Source: Mugil cephalus
Lineage: Eukaryota > Chordata > Actinopteri > Mugiliformes > Mugilidae
Direction of reading: 5' to 3'
DNA: 64,000 bases
Assembly: GCF_022458985.1 (NCBI RefSeq)
Contig: NC_061774.1
Location: forward strand, 12,948,616 to 13,012,615
Each line of letters begins with the position of its first letter. Within the stretch, counting starts at the first letter, position 1. A program made the position numbers and the translations under genes. Under the pieces are notes generated by a model. The model ran no database searches and was not told the DNA's origin. It was given only the letters and a program-made list of their open reading frames with translations. Shown in pieces: positions 23,119 through 37,325 of this stretch.

Positions 23119-24389
23119 ATCTACCTCTGGAGTGTATTTCCTGTCAGCCATGATGTCGGTACAAACCCCTCCCCTCTCCCGCTCTGGCTCCACCCCTTCC
23201 ACCGGGGGTCTGGCCAGTCGTGGCGGCACCTCGGCCACCCCTCCCACCTCCCTCAGCCTCCGCTCGTCCTACAACCAGCTGCTCGGGCGCGACGTCATCA
23301 AGGAGGCCATGGAGACCGGAAGCTCTGCGACCTTGCCGAAGAGCCGCCAGAGGCACACGATGACCAGCGTGCGGAGTGTCATGGGGATAAGTGACAACCT
23401 GGCTTTGTCGTCCAAGAATCAGCCCGTAACCAGAGGGAGGGGCCTTCCCACCAAGTCCTCCTCCAGTTCCGCCCTGTACTCCTCCTCTTCCTCCTCCTCG
23501 CTGTTCAACGCCACCAACCCCAAGCTGGCCAAGAATGGCGCCAACATGCAGAGAAGAGCTGAGAGCCAGCAGCTGGAGCTGAGCAGGGCCAACACGGAGG
23601 GCAAAATCCATAATGATCTCATCAACAACCCCAGTTCTGACTGGCTGGAACTCGGGAAAGACAACTCGCAGCAGCCGTTCCGTCGAAGGACCAAGAGCTT
23701 CTTGGAGTACCATGGAAAGGGCTGGGATCTGGATCTCTGGGGAAAGAAAGAGGAGAAGGAGGAGAAGAAGCAGCAGCCGTCGCCGGAGAAGGAGCAGGCA
23801 AGTCCTGTCAAGGACAGAGAGAGTCAGAAGGAAGAGAAGCACAGTGGCAAGCAGGTCTGCCAGGAGGAGAAGGAAGAGGTAGAGCCCGTGATGGAGGAGG
23901 AAGAGGAAGACGAGCCCACGCCGACACCAAGGCAGCCCCTGCTACCAGTGGTGGTTGAGGCCCCTCTTTCCTCCACCTCCTCCTCTTCTACCAACAGCCC
24001 AGAGTGGGTGCCAGACCCCCAGAACCAGGCTCCGCCTCAGGTCAGGGAGGACCTCTGCGCCCAGGTTCAAGCCAGTCCGCGTAGTCCTGCAAAGCCCCCT
24101 CGGAGCTCCCAGCCCAGGGTGATCAAGGTGGAGCTGCACCCAAACAACGAGAACCAGTTTTTGCAGCAGTACCCGCCGTCTTCCCCTAAACAGACCAGGG
24201 CTGCAGAGAGGAGCACCCCCACCAAGGCACGGGCGCCGCCTCCGACGCAGGATCCAGAACCAGGTACTGGCCTCCCCAAAGTGGGCTTAAGAATGGATCT
24301 GACTCCCGACACTCCATCAGAGGACGAAGACTCCAGCTGGACTACCCTCTCCCAGGAGACACCCTCTCCACAGACTCCAAAGGAGACAG
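23119..24389 (+). CDS. apbb2: apbb2 exon 2 (start codon at 23150)
   Basis: Acceptor CTCCCATCAG at 23118, 31 nt of leader, then ATG ATG; the first is taken as the start, the second equally possible. Encodes 413 residues: [16 protein letters not shown] (human ATPPNTLNLRSSHNELL), [16 protein letters not shown], a Glu/Lys-rich run, and SSWTTLSQ just before the GTTCGA donor. Mostly disordered. Confidence 0.92.
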
Positions 24390-27300
24390 GTTCGATATAT
24401 GTGTGTTTGTGTGTGTGTGTGTGTGTGTTTGTCTTTTCATCTAATCTTTCAGTTGAAAAATTAGCATATCCGTGTCAGCCTTTCATCATGCCTCCATAAC
24501 ACCCACTTTCATTCCTCCTCTCCCTCCATCTTTCTACCTCCCACGAACTGTCTCATCTGGAAATTTACCAAAAAAAAAAACTCTCCTTAAGTAAGCAAGT
24601 CACTCCAACAATACTGCTGGAACCTTTAAGGCCCCTGGGAGCAGCCTTAATGGTGCAGAGTGATTAGGATGGACGGACGGAGAGGACACTGCAGATAAAT
24701 GGCTGTGAAAAAATATCTGGTGTTGATATGAGATCATTGTCAAGTGCGTATGTCAAAGCAATAGAATACAAGGGTACGAGAGAAATATAGGAAAGGAGAG
24801 AGAAAAGGAAGGGGGAGAGAGTGTCACCCACTGGGTCCTACTGCAAGGGATGAGACCTGGAGTTGCTATGACAACAGAAACTAAGTAGGGACAGAGTGAC
24901 CATCTCTGAAATGTATCTGGTCCGTTCTTGTCTGTGTGTCTGGCCTTTTGCATGTGCCCACGTCATATGTGCAGAGGCCGCGTGAGTGCGAGCATGCATA
25001 TGCATGTGTTTGCGTCGCACGCTCACGCGCAATATGTTTTTGTGCGTCGCTGTCGTCCATCAGCAGATGTATGGGGTGGAGGGGACCTGCCCCCGGGCTG
25101 GCGGGAGATCTCAGACTCATCCGAGGTCTATTTCTGGCACATTCCCACTGGCACCACGCAGTACGACCGACCTGTTGCCTCCAGCAACCAGCCCTCCTCC
25201 TCCTCCTCCTCCGCCTCCTCCACCGGCAATGAGCCCGACGCCGAGCGTGACCCACAACAGAAAACACAGGAGACCCTCAAGCCCCCCAGTGAGGTGAGAG
25301 GACCCACACAACAACGGCACGTCGCGTTAAAACATATATTCAAGTCAACTAATGCTCGCATTTTTAGTAATTAAATCTGTACATTATATCAACATACTGA
25401 AAGTATTTTATTCTACTGAACATTAATCACCATCCTCCAATCAGTTTGAAGGTCAGCAAACAAGTTATATATAGATGCTTTGTTCGTGGTTATTTGTTGG
25501 GTTTCTAAAAGCTAACTTTAATTTAATCTGAGAAGCATTATTGTAAAAAGTGAATGTAGTACGCATGAATATGTGAATATAGTAAAACACAATAAATCCA
25601 GTTTTCAGCTGGGAGGTGCCTCCTTATCAGAGGCCGACAGTCACACCTGCACCTGCGTCTCAAATGTTGGAAAAGCCGATGGCAATCAGCGACGAACCCA
25701 CCGTCCCCCGTCTCTCAGAGCGCCTCCGTGTTGCTTTCATCCTCTTTTCATCTTCGTCCCTCCTTCTCTCCCACAGCGCCCCAGCAGTCTGATATCTGAC
25801 AGCTCGGTGGAGCCGGTCCCCTCGCCCTCCGCTTCCTCCCCCTCCCCTCCCCCCTCCCCCTCTCCCTCATCCACCCCCTCCAATGACGTCACCTCCTCTG
25901 GACCGAGTCTCAGCACCAACACCTGCGCAGCAAACGTGAGGGCGAGCACTTCTTTTTATGGGTTAATTACCGTCTCTCTCTTTCACTGGCTTTAAACACC
26001 TTTTATTGCCACCGCCTTAAAACCTTTAAAGGCTCTGCTGTCGTCATCCTTTTATGTCATGACAGTAAAATCAAGGCGTGTCAGTCATATGCACATATCT
26101 CTGTGGCCTAATCGCAGTTTTATTATTTGTTTTGGGTATTTTAATGCCTAGACCTCTCTTTCTGCTCCACTTCAGTCAGTCTGAAGCTCATATTGAACAA
26201 AGATGAACATCTAACACATGAAATAAAAATTACCATTATTCTATTCAGTTATTTCAAAGCAAGTTATATAAAAAAGTTGGCAAACAATGGTGTTTTCACA
26301 GCATCTGTCTCTTTTCAGCTCCAGGAGCTGAAGGACTACCCAGTCTATCCGGACCCCAGTCTGAAGGCATTCGAAGGCGCTACCCTCCGCTACGCTTCAC
26401 TTAAGCTCAAGTAACACTCAAAGACACAAGCAATGTAGATTTTGTGGTGTGTTTCCTCCACTGGTGTTTAAAACAGGCCTGTTTGTTTCGTCCCGTGTTT
26501 TCCCTGCAGCCCCCCGGCCCAGCTGGAGACGGTGGATCTGGACAACACATTCTCTGATCCGGAGGCGATGGTAAGCACGAAACAGCAACACAAAGCCGCA
26601 GGAAGCTTGATAATTGCATCTGAAATAGAAAATCATTATTTGGTGGCGAGTAGATTTTACTAAAATCTTAAAACGTTTGTGGTTAAATGCTGCACTGTGC
26701 GATAGTTTGGTGATGCACTTGCAATACTGAAACTTGCACGGAGAGTCGTTGCTTTTGTCGGGCAGCTGCAACACACAAAGACACAAAAACTAATTATAGA
26801 CAATTATATTTTATAAATTTAAGGAATTATCTGTCACTGTGTCAGGGAAATATTTAATTCATCGCAGCTTCCAGAGTTTGCAGCAGTATTTGTGTGGCAA
26901 ACTGATGCCTCAGTTAAATTATTATCATACTGCTCTGATACAACTGAACATGTGATAACATTTAATGGATTAAATACGTGCCCTTCAGCAGGTGATGTAT
27001 TGGCTGATATGAGGAAGTCTCTAAGCTGTGTTTTCAGTGACGTAACCAGCCTGTCTCCTCTCTCGCTGTTCGTTGCAGCGCCGCTCAGTGGTCACTTTGT
27101 GAACTGAGCTGTGGTCTATATGTTTCCAGAAAGAGTAGTTTTAGCTGCCCCCTTGTGGAAGGATAGCGCACAGACAGACTCCAACAGAGGAAATGTGGGC
27201 TGATGAACACTGTGAGAGTGGGAGCAGCTAGATGTGAAAGCAAATCGAAGGACATGTTGTCCAACCTGGTCACTTTCTGTTCTCTTATGCGACATGCTAA

Positions 27301-30253
27301 CGCTAAAGTAACACGTGTGTTTTGTTTGTCAGACAGGCGTCTCGTTTTTTTTTTCCAAAAAGTGCTGAACTTAAATTATAAAGAATGAGAAATACCTTTA
27401 AAATCCCAGTGAAAGAAGAGCTTGCGATATTCAGAGGCCTCCATGGGAAAGTAGATGCGTTGGGATTCAGATATGATCTTAGAACGCGTTAAAGTTTAAT
27501 GAGGAAGAAGCCGAGAGGGAATAGTATGGGCAGTGGAGCGGTGTTGTGTATGTGGTGATGGAGAGGAAAAAAGGAGCTAAAGGAAGTCAGGAGAGAGGAT
27601 GGTAGTAGCTGCTGGCCTGAGGCAGTTTACACACATACAGCCTTCCCATATTCATATTTCATTTTTCATGTGCTGCCTTCGTCAGTGTCATCTCTCATCA
27701 TCTTATCTCTGATGGCACACTAGTGTCAGTGTCTCTCACTGTAAAGGTAGAACTAAGCTAAAAGCACACCTGATGGGAGGGGAGTTAAAAGAAAGCTGTT
27801 TATTGTTACTTAAATCTATATTTTTGTTAATGATATCACATTAATGTTTCAACAACAGCACAACAAGAAACATGAACAGTGAGAGTGGCAGAAAAACCAC
27901 TGCACTCACACATTTTTCCTTTACCAACCCTAGATTATTACATATTTTGCAGGTGTGGATCAAATAATCTGGCTAAAACCCTTTTGACTTTCTAATAATA
28001 ATGTCAGCTTGTCTTAAGATCTCACTTATTATCACAGACGAAGGGATATCCAAGAAATACTAAAACAAGACTTGAACTGGTGGTAAAAATAGTCATTTTC
28101 TGCCTTTGAAGTGAAGTGTCTCTTAAAAGCATGTGTTCACTGAGTCGGGGTTCATTCATCTCAATCAGGTCTCTCTCTACAAATGTTCTATGACATTCAA
28201 AAGGTTTCTTCCTAATGGCCCATCCGGAGGTTTATCTTTACAAGATAGCTGACTTGTCGGTGCTGGAATTTGGAATTTGTTAAAAATTAATACTGACTAT
28301 GTAGTGGAGCCAAAGGTTCATGCAAACTACGATCAGTCACAAAATTAAAACCACAGGCAGCAGAAGTAGATACTGACAATCTAGTGGACCACTCAGCTAC
28401 ACCAGACCAGACCAGACCAGAAAGCCCCGCCCCATAGCAGTGACACAAAAGCGGTTTAGGAACAACTCAAAAACCATGAAAAACATCAGAACGTGATCGT
28501 GGTCTTCAAATTCACTAGATCCCAAACTGATCAAGTATCTGTGGGATGATCCACAGAAGCCTCTCCCCCCAACCCATAGACCTGCACAATATTTGGAAGG
28601 TGGTCATAATGTTATGCCCGATCATCGTGTTCCCTACCTTATTACAATTCTCATATATCGACGCGTTTTTCTTTTTAATTGTAATTTAGTTGTGTGATTT
28701 CACTCTGTTTAGCTGGAGTCAAATGTGAGTGAGTGTGTTCGAGTGTGGGACTGATTCACATTTAGAGCCAAAGCTGTAGAGTTACATCTAAATCATTTAA
28801 AGACAAAAAAAAAGAAAAGAAAAAAAAGATTATTTTGTGAAGCGGAAATGTGTTTTTTACCTGTGTGCGTCTCTCAGTCTTTTCCAGTGCGATCTTTGGG
28901 CTGGGTGGAGATGGCAGAGCAGGACCTGTGCGAGGGGAGGAGCAGCGTGGCCGTCCACCATTGTATCAGACAGCTGTCCTACTGCAGGAGGGACATACGA
29001 GACTCAGCTGGTGTCTGGGGGGAGGTCAGTGTGTCAGCACGGACAGTTTACAGCGTGCAGTGTACAATATGTCTAGCGGTGGGGTGGTTTATTGAGTGTT
29101 GATGAGTTCATGTTTGATGAAACGCGTTTCACAGTTAGAAATGTCTAATAAAAAGAAAAAAGAAAGAGGAAGATTTGTTCCCACACTTCCCTTGGGTGTG
29201 ATTTAAATGGACATTTTGCTCCTCACTGGTAGCAACCCAGACGATTTTGTGATCAGTGTAAAGTTTGTATTTGTTAACGTTGGGAATCACAGCTGTGGTA
29301 TATCCTCGTCTGATGCCTCACAGGGTAAAGGGATGCTTTTGGTCCTCCAGGATCGCATGTTAACCCTCGTCGACCCAGACGACCACAGCTTGCTTCACTC
29401 TCAGCCAATCAGCAGCATCCGTGTCTGGGGAGTCGGCCGAGACCACGACAGGTAGGAGGATGTTACAAGTGTGATCTATAGAACTATTTTGCGTTTGTGG
29501 TTGTTTCTTCACGGGGGTGACTATCTGACCTCATTACTTCTTGGATCCAAACAAGCACGCACACATGAACATGCAACAAGTATACACATCCTATAAATGT
29601 GCAAAGCTGAATCTTTAAACCTCATTATTATTCAGTCCACATTACATTCAAAACACCATAATTATTATAATTACTGTCGCTCAGTGTTTCAGTTCCAGAT
29701 GAGGACTTATGGGACCCTCTGTTATTTGGCAGTGTCCTATGGTCTCAACCTTTCACTATTCAGCTGAGGCTAGCACAGCTGCTGATGGGTGGGAGGGTGG
29801 GTGGGGGGTGAGGCTCAGGGTTTGGTTTCCATTAACCCACAAACATTCTACACATCTGGAAACATCAGTGCTAATGTAATATGCATGCAGTTAATATGCA
29901 TGAGACATTATGCATATTTGCCCGTGCAGATGTAAACTTAATTCACACACATGGCGCCCCTTTGCGGGTAAGGCAGTGACCATTAAGACTAAGTCTGTGG
30001 AGGTTTGCAGTTCAAGGAACAGTCTGGTCCTGACATGTGTAATCAGCTGTTAAGGGGTCGGGTGAAAATGGAATTTAAAATAGCATCTGCGCTCCCTCCA
30101 CTCGTCTCCGCGTCTCGTATCTGTCTTCCTCCTCATTCTTTTAAGTGCTGCCGTAGTCTCCCTCTCACCCTCCCACTCTTCTCCTACGGTGTTTCTTCTC
30201 TTTTCCCTTCCCTCGGTGGCGACACTTCCACAAGTGTCACCGCGTGTGAGACA

Positions 30254-30309
<56 letters not shown>

Positions 30310-33300
30310 AAAAAAAGAAAGAAAGCCCTCCCACCACCCTCTTCCGTCTCAGAGGACTGAGAAACTTTCAGCGGTTGCCTCTCTCTGCGGTAATGGAGAA
30401 AGCGTGTCGTGGAAAGAAGTGGCTCTCATCCTCTCCTCTCTCAATGCATCTCTTTCTCTCTGTTACGACATTAAAGCTGCCACTCTCTCCATCCTCCAGC
30501 TCCGGTTCAGTTCGCACTCTTCTGCTCGGTTTTAGGGCTCATGGCTTCTACGGTTTGTTCTCAAATCAAAAACGGAGACATGTCCGTCTTTGAAATGCAA
30601 ACGTGGACATTTAAACACGGGGCAAAATTGCCACATCTCTCAGCGATGTGTTTTTTTTTGTCTCAGTGTTTTTTTGAACAGGAATTTTTATTTAAACACA
30701 GGAGTCTCCTTATTTCACTGGGACACTGTGCCTTCGAGCGGAAAGTTATGATTTAGTAGAACGCATGAATCCTCTCCTCAGACGACATGTTTGCTTTGTT
30801 GCTGTAATAAGTTGCTTGCAGACTCAGATTGCTCTGGTCTGTTTGGCTATTCAGGAAAGGACACAGCGGTGAAGGCAGGAGTGTTTTATGGGAGGGACTG
30901 CTGCACTGTGACAGCGCTGTGCCCCATAACGTGATGCAATAATCCTTTATTGATCCCAAAGCGAGGAGATTGTCTGGCAAAAACTGTGGCACACAGAAAA
31001 TCAGTAAACGTATATAATATATTATAAGATATTCGATGTTCTAGCACCACGTTGAGTTTTTCATTTATGCTAATAGTTGTTTTAAGAAAGAAGGAGTTCT
31101 TCACATGTAACAGCAGCACTGTGTCTGTGTCTCTGACTTCTCACTATTACGGTTTGAGGTTGGAATTGCACAGTTCTGCCACTGGAGGGCACTGTACTCA
31201 AAGTCTGCTCATGCAGAGAAGCTGATCTTGACCAAATGTTGACTCCACCGTCCACGTAAACTTTAAGTCTTGGGGGTGTTCTTCATAGTTTGAGCTTAGA
31301 CCTTTATTCATACAATTACAGCTCAAAGAATAATGTGCTTCAAACTTGCAACCTGACTGAGAAACTAAAAACTAAAAAGTTAATTTCTCTGAGCACTTTT
31401 GCCTCAAGCGCTCCCAGCATGGGAGTGCTTGAGGCTGACTGCACAATATGCACTTGTTTTTTATAATCTGCTTGATCTTTTTTTTCTTTTTCTCATCTTT
31501 AGCCCGTGTTTCAACTGTGTGGTTTTGTAACTGTGTTTTGTATTCGCTGCTGCCTGTCTTGGCCAGGACTCCCTTGGTCAAATAAAGGTTAAACAAAAAC
31601 ATAAAATTTAATGTAGAGCAGTGCTGCCCAATTCCGGTCCTCGGGGGCCACTGCCCTGCATGTTTTCGATGTTCCCCTCCTCCAGCACACCTGATTCAAA
31701 TGAATGGCTCCTTATCAGGCCACTGCAGAGCTTGATGACGAGCTGATCATTTGGGCAAATGGTTGCCACATTATTTCGGGGCTTTTGCTGTGACAGTTGC
31801 GAAAATATTTTTTGCATTCGCTTCCACTGTGACTCAGTTTTAGACGTGGCACAAATGTGCATGTCAGACACGTAACCGACTGAAGTCGGCAGGTGATGTC
31901 GGGGACTTGCACAAAAGGGCAACAGGAAAGGCAGAGGTGGAAGGCGGGGGATATTTCTACACCGAGCTCTCTTTGCCCCCCTCCATGTTCTCTTTTTCCA
32001 TCCCCCTGTCTCCTTCTGTATCCGTCTATCTGAGGAATATTCCCAAGTCTTGTGCTGAATGCGCTCTGCCCCTCAGGTTGATTCAATATGAATGAGTCCC
32101 CCGTCTCTTAAACAGGGCGGGACGACGGGGGAGGAGGGGTTAGCGGCTGGATGAAGTCATGAAGCTATATCTGGAGCACTCAGCAAGTCTGATTGTGTGC
32201 ACGCCCCTAGCGCGCGCACACGTGTTTGCATGTGTGTGTGTGTGCGTGCGTGCGTGGGCTTGAACTGATGAAGTCATAGGTCTATATCTGGAGCCCCCTG
32301 TTTGTACGTGTGTGATGGTGAATGAGTGGGCATGCATGAGTTTGCCCCCACTTCTCCATCCCATCTTTCTGTCTGTAAAGCTCTTTCCACTCTTTGTCTC
32401 TGGCGCTCTTTCTGCCTCCCCTTTGTGCCGTCGGCTGCGCAGCTTTGCCTCTTCTTCTGTCCGCCCCTCTTTGTTTTCGTCCCGCCGTTGCACTTTAGCG
32501 GGGTTGAAATCCTTCCTCTCTCTTTTTTTGTCCTTCTTCTTTTTTTTGTTCAGTTTCATCAGTTTCAGTGAGTCTAGGGAGGGAGAAAACAGCAGAACGG
32601 AGAGGATAAGACACCCAAGACAAACGGGGGGGAGAGTGCAGGGGAGAAAGCGTGACAGCGCTTTTGAGAGGGAGTGGGGGTAAAAACAGAGCGGCGGAGA
32701 GCCAGCGAGGGAGGACGGACAGAGGCATGCTCCTCCGCTCGCACCGGGCAGGACACGGCGAGACCTCGCAGGAGACTCTTCGGACCAGGCAAGCAGAGCG
32801 AGGAGGAGGAAGGTGTATTTGAGGGAAAGGGAGGAGAGAGGCAGGCAGGGGGGAGGGGAGGGGAAGGGAAGAGAAAGAGGAGAAGGTGGGGGGGAGAAGC
32901 GGGGAAGGAGCCCGAGAGGATTAAAAAAAAAAAAAAAGAAAAAAAAAAGAGAGGAGGCAGACAGGAGGAGATTTACCCCGGGGTACCGCGGCGAAGGGGC
33001 TGCAGCAATGTCACCGTGGAGAAGGAGCTAACGAGGCAGGGAGGTAGTTGTCTGTAACGGGGCGAGGATGCCTGGCTGTGTGAGTACTCCTCTCTCTATT
33101 TCACTCATTCCCACGTCCATCCGTGCGTCCACCCATTTCCTAATTGTCATCTGCCGCCGCCTCTCTTCCTTACTGACCCAACATCCCCTTTCGCTCCGTT
33201 TGAGTGGAGGACACAACATGTTTAATGCACGTACTTTTTATTCAATTTTTTTTCACTTCTCAGCCTCCTGCTGTGTTTCACTTCAAGCTGTGTGCATTGA

Positions 33301-33555
33301 TCTTCTCCCCCCCCTCTCCCTCTCCATCTCCCTCTCTCTCTCTCTCTCTCTCACCGTCTGACTGGCCATCAGTTGTGGGGATTCATGGGGTCGGCGGCGG
33401 CGGCAGGTTTGAGCAGAGCAGACGCTCTGCTCAAAAAAAATAAAACATTTAGAGTGAAAGTTAAAAAAAGAAGAAGGAGACGGAGTAAGCAAAGGATGGG
33501 ATGAGGAAAAACAGGATTAAAGGGTCTGGATGTGCTGCAGGGATCTTTCAGAGAG

Positions 33556-33595
<40 letters not shown>

Positions 33596-33730
33596 ATGGC
33601 TGTTTGGGGCTGTTTGATATTGCACTTGGCTGACGTGCGAGTCTTCTGCAGTGCTAAAATATTACTATTTTTGATGCAAGCGTCTTGTGCCGCTCCGCTG
33701 AATGTGTTCCGGGGAGGATGTATGTGAAGG

Positions 33731-33773
<43 letters not shown>

Positions 33774-36700
33774 ATGATAAATGCTACAGTGCAGAATGCA
33801 TATGTGGAGTTTCCCCCCTCTCTCTTCTATAAAAAGAAGATGAGGAGGAGGAGGAGGAGGAGGAAAAGAGAGGAGGATGAGGGATGAGCAGGGAAACACT
33901 AAGCAAAGAACAAAAAAAGTGAAATGATTTACGACATTAGGGAGGCAGCTCCCGCTTGTTTTCTTCTCATCATCGGCATGTGACACTTATTGAGGTTGAG
34001 GCAGGGCTGTGGAGATTCAGATGTTGCATTTTTAAACGGCGTCTTTGCGTTGGCTAATGTCTGTGTGTTTAAGTAAATGAATGTTACCCCCTTTTTTTTC
34101 TCTTTTTTCTCTTTTTTTCCCGCTAATGGCCGAAACTGCAGTGAATGACCAATAACGCACTTCTACAAATGCACACCACATTTCATTCATATTCATTAGT
34201 GGGCAGCAGTGAGACCCTGTTCCCTCCGCCACTCACTTAATTTCCCTCATTCCACCGCTGACCTTCTGTGGACAGAGAAGAAAAGAAAAGTGAAGGAGAA
34301 GAGAACAGAAGAGAGGAGACACGTGAGCCTTGAGTATCATGAATTTTTTAGAGCTGAAAACCCTCTCGCGATCGTCTCCATTTGTGTCACTGAAGTGAGT
34401 TTGGCTTGTGGCAGCCACCCTTCATGCCCTTCCACTCACAAGGCCCCCGGCGCAACCGCAGCTTATTTGCTGATGTCAAAGCCCTTGTAGCCTTAATTAA
34501 CATGCAAGGACCCCGTGACGGCCCACAGGGACGGAGGCCGAACACCTAGACCCACTCGATAGATGCCAGAGTGATTGATGGCCTCTCCTCCCCAGTCGCC
34601 GCTCTGATTGGAGACCCACACCGACATCTCTCTTTGACCGCAAGTCATCGCTCCTTCACGTCAGCTCCTTCCATTTACCCACAATCCATCACTCCCACTT
34701 GGCCGCACGCATCCGCACAGCTCCTCTAAGGGTATGCCCCCCACCCCCCACTTCCCAGAAACCCCCGTTCTCTAAACGGTCATTACGATGGCGGGGGGCA
34801 CGCTCCTTACTCTACAGCCAAGATGTCAAATGCCAGACAAACTCACACAGAATAACAAACAAAAACCTTAAAAAAAACAAAAAGAAAACCGCTTTTCTCT
34901 TACATTTCCCTTCCTGTCCAGTCTTTCATTAGCATTGTTAGGCACACCTGCTATAATCCTTGTCTCCCTGACAGATTACTCCCCGTGTTCCTCCTATAGA
35001 TTCCCTCCCTGTGCCCCAGCAGCCAATAAATCTCACCTCGATAAAACCCTCTCTGGTCCTGGCCGTGGCGAGCAGAGAGGCGGAGATGGGTGATGCTGAT
35101 GCTCGCTGATCACACAAGTCTGATCGCAGCAGGACGCTGGTGCAGTCACCGTCTGCCCCGTGGCCCTCCCACTTACTCCAACTACAGACGCCAGCCGCTG
35201 TTTGAGCAGAATACATTTGAATACTTGAAGCCTTCATGTTGGCTTTTGATCATGTTTTCAGCGGGGCGACTGCCAACGTGTCCACAAGAACAAATATATT
35301 AGATGACAGAGATGAATTATTATATTCAAATCATTTTTAACCTCCTGAGACCTGGCGTCCTCATATGGGGACGTTGTGTTTCAGGTTTGTGGCAGCTTCT
35401 TGTTCTGCTCCATTTAGACCTGTTGTCCTCATAATGAGACACTTTTTTCTGCCGTGTCCTGGCAGCCAAGGGTCAGTAAACGTGTTTATTTATGCTTATT
35501 AACTTTTTTGGTTTGATATTACACGAAAATTTAACAAATTCACAAGTACTCATTTGAGGACGTTGGGATTTCATCATTTCCAATTCTGCTTTTACAATAA
35601 AAATAACCAGTTTTATATTTTGGTACACACTGGTGACTTAACCCCCCGGTGTCGACGGACGTGCCGGTGCGTCCAAATCACATGACCAATTTAAGCGACG
35701 TAGCCACAAGACACAGCGTCTCTGTTTCAACTTTCATAGAAAGTGCTAACCTAAAACAATTGTGTTGATAGGCCAAGGAAAACTAAACTAATTATAAATG
35801 ATTTACGCCACACACAATGATTTTCCTGAATATTGCCGTTATGTTGGTGCGCGTCTGGTGTACAGAAAAAACGGTGAAAAGCAAAACGATAGCTAGCCAG
35901 CTGCTCAGAAGCAAAAAAGAAAAATGATGATGCATTTCCTGCATTTTAATGGAAATATAATTAAATATAATAATAATAATATCTTTGTTGTTTGCTAAAT
36001 TTGTACATAAGCTTTTTAAATTTACACTTTATGTTTGCATTCTAAGTTATAAAAATGGTTCATTAAACATGTTTGTGGTTTTCACAGTGAAAAATCTAAC
36101 ACTTTCCTACTTGGATTTTATGGTTTTAGTGTGGTTTTAGGTCCAGTGTGTTAATATAGTTTGTCAAAATGAAAAAATAATTGTAAAGTGAGGTTGTGCT
36201 GAAGAGAATGATACCAAACAAGGCAATGTAAACCATTTTTAAGATGAAATATAAATAAAACCAAAAGTAGTCGGCCAATTATGCTCTGAACTCCGGGGGT
36301 TAAATTGTAATATACAGCAAAATAAAAACTACTTCCAGTTCAAAGATGTTGCTTGTTTTTTATACTTCTTAAGTCCTGCTAACTCCGAATAAGGAGATCT
36401 TAATCTTATCTTAAAGAAATTAAGATGCATTCAAAACAAATGCTTGGGCCTCAGGAGGTTTAAGAGAAAAAAAAAAAGATAAATATATAAAATGAATCAA
36501 GGCAGTGCTCAGGTGCCTTGAGGTTCAGTGTCTTGCCTAAGGACACTTCAGCATGTGGTGGGACCCAGGGATCAAACTGCTAACCTTGCAACCTGCTCCA
36601 CCACCTGAGCCATCCTAACAATATCGCTGGGCATTGTTTCTGAAAATAAATAAATAAATAAGCAGGCATGCAAGAAGACAGTGTATTATTTTGTGACTTT

Positions 36701-37282
36701 GGCGTACACACCCTTTAAAGAAGGAAGCGTATTCCCCCTCTAGAGAAGAAGAGGCTGCACGTTTCTCGACTGTATGTGCAGGAAACATAATGATTCATGG
36801 CACATGCAGCTAATTAGGTTACGTGCAAGCTTCATGATCCAAACTGCACTGAGAGTAGAGCTTGGAATAACTCCCCACACTAACTCAAGATCAAATCTCT
36901 GCACTCTGCCACATGCACACACACACACACACACACACACATTAGTAAAATACATGAATGGAGGCGTCTTACTGAAGTGACATCTCACTGAAGCTTTTGC
37001 ACAGAATATTGGCACTTATGTGGAAAAAACACACAGAGGCACACACATGCCCCCCCACACACACACTCATGCTGAAGAGCAGTGTGATGTATAAATGATC
37101 AAGAGCACAGAGAACAGCAGGACCCCCCTCCCACCCGCACACACACCCACACACACACACATCCCTCGTTCCCCACACAGACACACTCCATGTCTTTCCA
37201 TCTCGCCCACCCACCTATCTCTGCTCTTAAATAGGTAATGAAAGATGACGAGTGTTGACACATGGGTACTGTGTGTGCGTGA

Positions 37283-37325
<43 letters not shown>

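Noticed and set aside
23144..23842. 232-residue minus-strand frame
   Set aside because: Exact antisense shadow of the long Ser/Glu/Lys-rich apbb2 coding exon; Leu runs mirror GAG/AAG-rich codons.
30050..30535. Lys/Glu and Phe/Leu repeat frames
   Set aside because: Created by the (AAAG)n microsatellite.
33068..33361. 97-residue frame starting [10 protein letters not shown]
   Set aside because: It runs straight through a strong GTGAGT donor and into a CT-repeat. Only the possible first exon up to 33079 is kept, as a finding.
36601..36612. tRNA gene on the minus strand
   Set aside because: A- and B-box-like blocks are present, but no acceptor stem or tRNA length; treated as a SINE-like fragment.
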